This document shows positions 57,125 to 64,000 of a stretch of 64,000 nucleotides of DNA, piece by piece; the first letter of the stretch is position 1, and each line of letters opens with the position of its first letter. This DNA comes from Ursus arctos. Its lineage: Eukaryota; Chordata; Mammalia; Carnivora; Ursidae. The notes under the pieces are model-generated. The model saw only the letters and a program-made list of their open reading frames with translations. It did not search any database and was not told where the DNA came from. Position numbers and translations under genes: made by a program. The DNA is taken from the NCBI RefSeq assembly GCF_023065955.2, contig NW_026622841.1, positions 15,324,501 through 15,388,500 of the forward strand, written 5' to 3'.

Positions 57125-57805
57125 TATATCTGTTTAAGACAGTGATTTCATTTCCTTCAGGTAAGTACCCAAAATTGGGATGGCTGGATCATATGGTAGA
57201 TCTATTTTTAAATTTTTCAAGGAGCTTCCATACTGTTTTCCAGTGCCTGAACCGGTTTACATTCCTACTAACAGGGCACAAGAGTGCCCTTTTCTGCATA
57301 TCCTTACCAGTGCTGGTTAACTCTTGTCTTTTTGATAACCATTCCAATAGCTGTAAGGTGATATCATTGTGGTTTTGATTTGCATTTCCCTGGTAATTTA
57401 GTAATGTTGAATACATTTTCTTGTACCTGTTGGCTATTTGCATATATTCTTTGGAAAAATGCTATTCGGATCCTTTGCCCATTTCTTCATTGGGTTATCT
57501 GGGTTTTTACTGTTGAGTTGTAGGTGTTCCTTACATGTTCAGAATATTAACCCTTTATCAGATACATTATTTGCAAATATTTTCTCCCATTCCTTAGGTT
57601 GCTTCTTCATTTTGTTGACTGTTTTGCTGTGCAGAAGCTTTCGGTTTGATATAGTCCCACTTGATTTTGCTTTTGTTGCTTGTGCTTTTAGTATCAGATA
57701 AAAAGAAATCATTGCCAAGACCAATATCAAGAACATTTTCCCTACATTGTCTTCTAGAAGTTTTATGGTTTCAAGTCCTGCATTTAAATTAATCTTTGTG
57801 AGTGA
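57125..57805 (-). mobile_element. L1 ORF2 3' region, inverted part of a twin-primed insertion
   Basis: The + strand is L1 in reverse complement: 'gatttcatttccttcaggta', 'gtaaggtgatatcattgtgg' and 'aatattttctcccattcctt', with 'cagaagctttcggtttgata' near the right end. Reading leftwards from 57805, L1 order runs from within ORF2 toward its 3' end. The frames at 57052-57701 and 57189-57736 lie in it and are decayed ORF2 or its antisense. Confidence 0.88.
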
Positions 57806-57829
57806 TATCTGCAGATGTTCTTTTCAACC

Positions 57830-58376
57830 TTGAAGAAGATGTAATATATACATATATATACATATACACATGCATATATATATTTCATTATATATATAGA
57901 ATAGAATATTATGCCACCATAAAAAAGGATGAGATTGTGTTATATGCAACAACATAGATGGACCTAGAGGGTTTTATGCTAAGTGAAATTAGTCAGGTTG
58001 AGAAAGACAGATACCATGTGATTTCACTCATATTTGGGATCTAAAATAACCAATAAATAAACAAAAAGCAGAATCAGACTTATATGTACAGAGAACAAAC
58101 TGATGGTTGCCAGACGGCAGGGGAGTGGGGGGTATGGGCAAAATAGGTGAAGGGGCGTAGAAGATATGGGCTTCCTGTTATAGAATGAAAGAGTCACAGG
58201 AATAAATGGCACAGCATAGAGAATATACTTAGTACCGTAAACCATTATATGGTGACAGGTGGTGGCCACACTTGAAGTGAACATAGCATAACAGATAAAG
58301 AAGTTGAATCTCTATGTCATATACCTGAAATGAATGTAACATTGTGTATCAGCTAGACTCAAATAAATATTTTAAG
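57830..58376 (+). mobile_element. L1 3' end, sense part of the same insertion
   Basis: 'gaagaagatgtaatatatac', an AT/CA-rich microsatellite to about 57895, 'atgccaccataaaaaaggat', 'ctgatggttgccagacggca' and 'ctagactcaaataaatattt'. This is the L1 ORF2 C-terminus and 3' UTR, closely parallel to 22400-22935, and directly follows the inverted part. Confidence 0.9.
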
Positions 58377-59329
58377 TGTTCTTTATCATATTTACCAGTG
58401 TTACCATGGTAACCACTACAGAAACTGGAAATGTTTACCTTGGAAAAGACAATATATATGGTAGCATAATTGATTCCTTAAATAGTTGAAGGGCTAGCTT
58501 TTGTGAAAACTGAACCAAATCTAAATCTATGAAATGCAAAGGAGAAAAATTAGAATCAGTGCGTAAAAACTATAGAAAAGCAGATTTAATTAAATATGAG
58601 ACTCCAAAAAGTAGAAAATTATATAAACTACTTATCAAATAAAAACCAAAATTAGATTATTATAAATTTTGAGAGGTCATCTAGACACCACGGTCTGAGA
58701 AATAGAGTAAATCCCTTATACATACAGGTGTGTGTTATACCAAGATACAAAGTCCTTGAAGAGGTGTTTAGTTGGGTAGAACATCAGATACTCTCTTCCA
58801 GCTCTGATTCTCTAATTTCTAATCAAATCACACTGAGGGGCACAGTCACTGAAAAAACACTCAAGGCATGATTGTCTCCCACAGAAATCTAATGTAGCAT
58901 GGGCAAACAGATGAAAGAAAACCATTTACCAATAGTATATCTAAGAAACCACAGAATTGAAAAATACTCTCTCTCGAAGAAACTTTCCCCAAAATCTGTG
59001 ATCCCCATGCAAAATAAGTGTCTAAATATATATTTCCTTTAGAGAAAAAAGGACTTGGGAAAATTTGTGTTTAAAAACCTAGAAAATGTTATTTGCTGGT
59101 TACTGAATCCAATTCAGACTCTGTAGTTTATCATAAAGAAAAATGATGTGTTAACCTAAAAAGACACTAAACATTTATTTGAAATTGGTTTTTTCTCTTA
59201 TAAACAAGGCAAAATGTAAGTATTGTCTTGGAAATTTAAATGCTGAAATTAGTTGACTGTGATTCCCAATTCTTGTATCAACCATCTGTCCACGAGTTAC
59301 GATTCTTTAGATTTGCGCACTAAGTTTGT
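58377..59329. other. Unique non-coding DNA
   Basis: AT-rich sequence. No exon or named repeat is recognised. Confidence 0.4.
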
Positions 59330-59475
59330 GCCAGAAGTTAACATACATTATTTTTAATTTATTGAGAAACCTTATAGTAATTACTAGTTTCCTATTTGTA
59401 AGATGAGGAACCAAAGGTTTAGAAAGATTATATGACTTTCTCGTAGCCACAGATAATAACTGGGAGTAATAAGTT
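59330..59475 (-). mobile_element. MIR fragment, antisense
   Basis: 'gtttcctatttgtaagatga', 'ggaaccaaaggtttagaaag' and 'gactttctcgtagccacaga' match antisense MIR blocks. Confidence 0.5.
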
Positions 59476-59619
59476 GGTATTGTTATATATTTAAAAAAAC
59501 GTATACATGTATGTTAATGACTGATATTAATAGAATACTAACGGCTTAAAATGTTAGTTTTAATAGCAAATGATTAATGTGGCAGTAGAAGCAAAAGTAA
59601 TAACCTATTTATCTTCCAC

Positions 59620-59799
59620 TTTTTTTAAAGATTTTATTTATTTATTTGACAGCGAGAGAGCACAAGCAGGGGGAGCAGGAGAAGGAGAAGCAGGCTCGCC
59701 ACTGAGCAGGGAGCCTGATGCGGGGCTCAATCCCAGGACCCTAGGATCATGACCTGAGCCAAAGGAAGACGCTTAACCACTGAGCCACTCAGGTGTCCC
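59620..59799 (-). mobile_element. Can-SINE, older caniform-type
   Basis: 'taaagattttatttatttat', 'actgagcagggagcctgatg', 'aggatcatgacctgagccaa' and 'gagccactcaggtgtccc'. Antisense, somewhat shortened CT-rich body. Confidence 0.9.
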
Positions 59800-59837
59800 T
59801 ATTTGCTACATTTCTTTTCAACATTCATTTCTAAAAC

Positions 59838-59912
59838 CTAACATGGGGCTAGAACTCACGATCCCAGATAAAATGTTGCGTGTTTTTCCAACTGAACCAG
59901 CCAGGCGCTCCC
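59838..59912 (-). mobile_element. Can-SINE head fragment, antisense
   Basis: 'catggggctagaactcacga' followed by 'ctgaaccagccaggcgctcc' is the head of the older short SINE type, reverse complement. It lies 38 bp from the SINE at 59620. Confidence 0.7.
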
Positions 59913-60296
59913 CATCGAGTGTATTTTAATCTCTTACTTTAGAAAACTATGAAATTCGATAAATGGGATTTTACTAGCAAGATTTTCTTGACTTTGTTAT
60001 CTGTGTTTGCGGCATCCACATAAATCTGCACACTGATAACTGAATGAAAATTGTAGGCATTTTTCTTTCATAGGATTTTAGATACCAAAGAACTTGTAAA
60101 TTTAATCCAAGCTGATGTTTTTTTAAACAAGGGAAATGAAACTCAGAAAGTTGGTGATTTAAACAATAAAAGATTTCCCTTTCCCCAAAAAACCTACAGA
60201 TCATTATTTTGGCTAATATTTAGTATTCCTTCTTCCTGGTGACACATAATACCTTACACTCTTTGGATGCTAAAGTTGTTGAGTTTAAAAAAAAAA

Positions 60297-60427
60297 TTTT
60301 TTTTTTTTAAGTAGGCTCCATACCCAGCATGGAGCCCAATGCAAGTCTTGAACTCATAACCCTGAGATCAAGACCTGAGCTGAGATCAAGAATTGGAAGC
60401 TTAACTGACTGAGCCATCCAGGCGCCA
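60297..60427 (-). mobile_element. Can-SINE, older short subfamily, antisense
   Basis: T-tract, 'aagtaggctccatacccagc', 'cttgaactcataaccctgag' and 'gagccatccaggcgcc'. Diverged. Confidence 0.88.
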
Positions 60428-60659
60428 CCCTCCCCCTACCAAAACTTTTTTTTTCTTAATGTAAGGTACAAACTGCTAGAATCAATCTTACTGAAAAACA
60501 GAGGCTGAGTGATCTAATATGGTAGCAGTCAGAAACCAACATTTCTGGCTAGATTTTAAAAAGAAAGAAAGAAAAAAGAAATCTGCGTTTTCCTGCTTCT
60601 GACCATGCCTTCCAAAAATCTATTCTCCCCAAGTTAGAGAAATCATGTCATTTCCCCCT

Positions 60660-61185
60660 TGTTGACTTGCCTTCTTAGAGCCAAACCCAAAACCCTAACA
60701 TGGCCCCCTATCGCCTCCCCACACTACACCCCACACATCCCCTGGATCCCATCTCCATTCTCTCTCCTGGTCCTCACGCACCGGCCTCTTCGCCATTTCT
60801 CCAGCATACCAGGCACACTCCCATTTTAGGACCCTTCTGCTGCCAATTTGTTTTCCTTGAAAATCTCTTCCCTCAGATACCCACATGACTTGCTCTCTAG
60901 ACTCCCCTACAAATCTGTTGCTATGTCCGCTCTTAAGAGGAAGGCCTTCCCTGGCACCCTGTGTATGGTAGCAGCCTTCCCCCATCGTTATACACGTACT
61001 TGCATTTACTAACTGCCACCTAGCACAGTCATGTATTGATTTATCATGTCTCCTCAACTACAACATAAAATCAATAGGGGTGGGGACATCTGCCATATCC
61101 CCAGCACCTAGAGGAACAGTGACAGGACAAAGGCACACAGTAAATGTTCAACAAATTATTTGAATGAAGAAATGAATCCTTTTTT
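60660..61185 (+). mobile_element. L2 LINE 3' region
   Basis: 'catggccccctatcgcctcc', 'ctctcctggtcctcacgcac', 'ggaaggccttccctggcacc', 'gccatatccccagcacctag' and 'gcacacagtaaatgttcaac' follow the L2 3' ORF and UTR order. The frames at 60695-61057 (120 codons, antisense) and 60700-60888 lie inside it and are not genes. Confidence 0.78.
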
Positions 61186-61860
61186 AAATTTTATTAGCTA
61201 ACTCCAAAGTTTACATCAGGATTCACTCTTCGCGCTGTATGGTTCTATGAACTGTGTCATGCATGTCATATATCCCCTATTACAGCACGATACAAATAGT
61301 TCCGTTACCTCAAATTTCCTTCTACACCACCTATTCATCCCTACCCATTCACCTCCCAAGCCCCTAGCAACTGCTTTTTTTTTTTTTAAGATTTTATTTA
61401 TTTATTTGACAGAGATAGAGACAGCCAGCGAGAGAGGGAACACAAGCAGGGGGAGTGGGAGAGGAAGAAGCAGGCTCATAGCGGAGGAGCCTGATGTGGG
61501 GCTCGATCCCATAATGCCCGGATCCCGCACTGAGCCGAAGGCAGACGCTTAACCCCTGTGCCACCCAGGTGCCCCTGCTTTTTTATATATATACTCTACA
61601 ATTGTCTTTTCCGGAATGATGTTCTATGGTTAAAATCATATAGTATGTAGCTTCTCAGTATATAGACTCCTTTCACATACCAATATTCATTTCTGATCCA
61701 TCCATGTCTCTGGGGGGTTTGATAGTTCATTTCTTTTTATTACTGATTTATATGCAATTGTATGGCTGTACCACAGTTCGTTTACTCATTCACCTATTGA
61801 GAGACCTCTTGGTTGCTTCCAGTTTTTAGAAATCCAGATATCTCCAATCCTCGCTCCTCT
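61186..61860 (+). mobile_element. Old L1 3'-UTR fragment, split by a SINE
   Basis: 'cctcccaagcccctagcaac' before the SINE, then 'ggttaaaatcatatagtatg', 'ttgtatggctgtaccacagt' and 'ctcttggttgcttccagttt' after it, match an L1M 3'-UTR block series in sense. Confidence 0.65.
61388..61574 (-). mobile_element. Can-SINE, ursid-type
   Basis: Antisense full-length copy with T-tract, 'catagcggaggagcctgatg', 'gagccgaaggcagacgctta' and 'gtgccacccaggtgcccc' at its end. The flanks share 'ctgctttttt' (61371-61380 and 61575-61584). Confidence 0.94.
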
Positions 61861-62647
61861 ATAGGTTTTCAAGATTTTTTCTTTGTCTTTGGTTTTCTGC
61901 AACATTAATCCAGTATGGCTAGGTGTACATTTTTTGGTATATATCCTGCTGGTGTTCTCTAAGCTTTCTGGACCTGTGATTTGGGGTCTGTCATTAATTT
62001 TGAAAATTCTCAGCCATTATTATTAAAGATATTTTTGCTGCTCCTTTTTCTTCCTGCTCCTTCTGGTATTCTTGTCATGTGTAAATCATCTTCTTTGTAA
62101 TTTCCCCACAGTTCTTTGATATTCTATTCAATTTTTCCATTCTTTTTTTCTGTTTGTATCTCAGTCTGGGAAGTTTCTATTGAAATATCTTCAAAAAAAA
62201 AAAAGAGAAAAGAAAAAAAGAAATATCTTTAAACATATTGATTCTCTCCTAAAGCCATGTCCAGTTTAGTGGTGAACCCCACAAAGGTATTCCTCATTTC
62301 TGTTACACTGTTTTTGACTTAGAGCATTTCTTCTGAATTCTTAGAGTTTTCATCTTTCTGCCTAACTTACCCATCTGGTCTTGCATGTTTTCCACTTTTT
62401 TTCTTTAGAGACCATAACATAGTTATTTTAAATTCCTGGTAGTTAAACTCAATGCCATATCTGAATCTTGTTGTATTGCCTACTTTGTCTCTTCACATTG
62501 CTTTGGGTTTTTTTTAATCCTTTAGGATGTCTAGTAATTTTTTTTTGAAAGACACATGTGATGTTTCAGGGAATAGGAATTGAAAGACCATTCGTTGTGA
62601 GATTTATGTTTATCTGGCTAGGAGTCACGCCATGTTTACACGTGGGT
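61861..62647. mobile_element. Old LINE-related sequence, probable
   Basis: 'agtatggctaggtgtacatt', 'aaaattctcagccattatta', 'gggaagtttctattgaaata' and 'gacacatgtgatgtttcagg' resemble a common old L1M-associated repeat that often adjoins L1 3' UTRs. Family and strand uncertain. It is interrupted by an A-rich insert at 62192-62219. Confidence 0.45.
62192..62219 (+). repeat. Isolated A-rich insert with flanking duplication
   Basis: A 28-nt A/G-rich segment with no SINE or LINE body, flanked by the exact 10-bp repeat 'gaaatatctt' (62182-62191 and 62220-62229). Confidence 0.8.
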
Positions 62648-62957
62648 CTTTTTCCACCTTTACCGAGATAGGATTGACAAATAATACTGTGTAAGTTTAA
62701 GGTAAACCATGTGATGATTTGATACATGCATAGATCATGAAATGATTACCACAATAAGGCTAGTTAACATACGTCACAGAATTATAATTTTTTGGTACGA
62801 TGAGAACATTTAAGATCTACTCTCCTAGCATCTTTCAATCATATAATACAGTATTAACTACAGTCACCATGCTGTATATTAGATCTCCAGCAGTTATTCA
62901 TCTTAAAACTGGAAGTTAGTACCCTTTGACCACTAACCCCTCTTTTCCCCACCCCCA
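62648..62957 (+). mobile_element. Old L1 3'-UTR fragment
   Basis: 'ggattgacaaataatactgt', 'aaaccatgtgatgatttgat', 'gattaccacaataaggctag', 'cagtcaccatgctgtatatt' and 'gtaccctttgaccactaacc' are the same L1 region as 18525. Confidence 0.75.
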
Positions 62958-63003
62958 GCCTCAGGTGATTCCAATGCACAGACAAGTTTAGGAACCCCTG
63001 TTC
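62958..63003. mobile_element. MER5A-like terminal fragment
   Basis: 'cctcaggtgattccaatgca' followed by 'aagtttaggaacccctg' is the end block of MER5A-like elements, joined to the L1 fragment. Confidence 0.5.
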
Positions 63004-63397
63004 TAACGTAAATACTCCACTGCACTGGTGAAACTTGGGATATCAGATGTTCCTTGGCCAAAAGTTAAACTTCCTACTTCAGTAAATGTAGTAGAATCAT
63101 CCTTCAGGTCTTACATTTTAGAAAATGTCTCCATATGACCAAGTTTGTCTTAATTAATTAATTAATTAATTAATGCAAGACCAGACAGGGCAAGAGACCT
63201 TGGAAGAACCAAAGTCTAAAAGTACTTGCACCCACTGGTCAGACAGACAGGTAACAGGAAATAGATGAGGCTGCAGGTGCTATAGAGAAAGCTATTCCAG
63301 AAGCTAAAACAAAGCCCATGTCCACCAGGTACTTGGAGGAAAAACACAAAAATCTTAGCACACTAAGGAGTAGGAGGCTCGGAAACAGAGTTAAGGC
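63004..63397. other. Unique non-coding DNA with (TTAA)n
   Basis: Contains a (TTAA)6 run at 63150-63174. No exon is recognised. Confidence 0.45.
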
Positions 63398-63556
63398 AGG
63401 GAATGGTTCCCAGGCTTTGCTGGACATTGGCACCACCTGGCTCACACACCCAGACATTCTGATGTCATTGGTATGGGGTACGCCCCAGGGCATCAGGATT
63501 TTTTTAAGTACCCCAGGTGATTCTAATGTACACTAAAGTTTCAGAACCACTGATCT
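63398..63556 (+). mobile_element. MER5A-like hAT-Charlie relic
   Basis: 'ttggcaccacctggctcaca', 'gacattctgatgtcattggt', 'gggcatcaggatttttttaa', 'ccccaggtgattctaatgta' and 'agtttcagaaccactgat' follow the MER5A order. The overlapping frames on both strands (63239-63493 and 63318-63536) are not genes. Confidence 0.8.
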
Positions 63557-64000
63557 AAGGTCTTTTCAGGAATTCATTGCCCCTGCATGCTGTTTAGGGC
63601 CTTCTGAGGTCAGATGAACTGGAATGTTGGTCCACCTAAATGGATGACCATCTTGGGGGCAAAACATGTGTGACAGACCTAACCTTCTTCAGCCGAGCTT
63701 ACAGACCAGCCACTACATCAGGTCCATTCTCCCATGAGGAGCTCATAAAAATTTGCAACTCCAGGGTCCCAGAAACTCATGAGAGCAAGAAACATCTCAT
63801 TACTTTAGTCCCTGGGAAAAAAAAGTAAAATTCCCCACAGTGCTCCAGCTCACTTGGCAGGGAGTCATTTCACTTCAGCTTGGGGAGGATCCTTCCTCTG
63901 GCCCCAACATTCTGCAAAGTTCCAAAGATTCCTTCAGAGAACAAAATAGCCTGGGAAGATCCCCTCCCTCCTTCCATTAGTAACACCAGATAACCCAAAA
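63557..64000. other. Unique non-coding DNA to window end
   Basis: A 62-codon frame (63640-63828) has no recognisable similarity. No named repeat is recognised. Confidence 0.4.

Noticed and set aside
60695..61057. 120-codon antisense and 62-codon sense frames
   Set aside because: They lie within an L2 LINE fragment.
15923..61552. Recurring predicted peptide containing 'RGNTSRGSGRGRSRL' at several loci (15923, 24554, 38353, 61247 and partial elsewhere), looking like a gene family
   Set aside because: Each lies exactly on the antisense of a Can-SINE body. The shared peptide is the translation of the repeat, not a protein family.
12688..61574. tRNA-like heads with 'tggctcag...ttaagc' and 'gatcgagcccc' motifs
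   Set aside because: These are the tRNA-Lys-derived heads of SINEs, each followed by a SINE body and A-tail. They are not free-standing tRNA genes.

Overview
This window is nuclear DNA from a carnivoran mammal, most likely a bear (Ursidae, including giant panda). The evidence is about two dozen tRNA-Lys-derived carnivore SINEs (Can-SINE family). Many belong to the variant that reads 'cagggcgtgatcccgg' in the head and 'ctatgagcctgcttcttcc' in the body, which I associate from memory with ursid genomes. Carnivore-type L1 3' ends and widespread ancient mammalian repeats (MIR, L2, MER5A-like hAT, MaLR LTRs) fit this. The base composition is AT-rich and CpG-poor, with no operons, no dense long ORFs and no bacterial or viral organisation.

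I find no convincing protein-coding gene or exon chain. The longest open frames (up to 182 codons) start in CA/TG microsatellites, lie on the antisense of SINEs, or sit in unique AT-rich DNA without recognisable protein similarity. The only real coding remnants are decayed LINE-1 ORF2 pieces, best seen at 20765-22935, where the reverse-transcriptase FADD motif survives between stops and frameshifts. The window is best read as intergenic or deep intronic DNA.

Layout. 1-12.6 kb is mostly unique DNA with two hAT/MER5-like relics, two MaLR LTRs, two MIRs, a 26-bp triplicated minisatellite and an ancient LINE-like repeat. 12.6-23 kb is repeat-rich: L1 3' ends, SINEs, a 139-nt polypurine tract, a MIR with an exact 58-bp tandem duplication, an ERVL/MaLR-like LTR, a Tigger-like DNA transposon and the largest L1 copy. 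23-35 kb mixes unique DNA with SINEs, L2 and L1 pieces, CA repeats, a GC-rich patch near 25.7 kb and a near-perfect AT palindrome near 30.96 kb. 35-49 kb is mainly unique DNA with scattered SINEs, a 29-bp minisatellite and L1 ends. 49-64 kb contains the most layered structure: nested SINEs at 49.6 and 56.6 kb, an LTR and a SINE inside an ancient repeat at 50-51.5 kb, an inverted (twin-primed) L1 at 57.1-58.4 kb, and L2 plus L1 remnants at 60.7-63 kb.

Nothing here amounts to a new biological system. The points worth a second look are structural: insertion histories readable from target-site duplications, possible non-B DNA tracts, one GC-rich exon-like patch, and two unique AT-rich stretches that could be conserved regulatory elements. 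Family names are from memory of consensus sequences. Boundaries are good to a few bases where target-site duplications are given and to a few tens of bases elsewhere.
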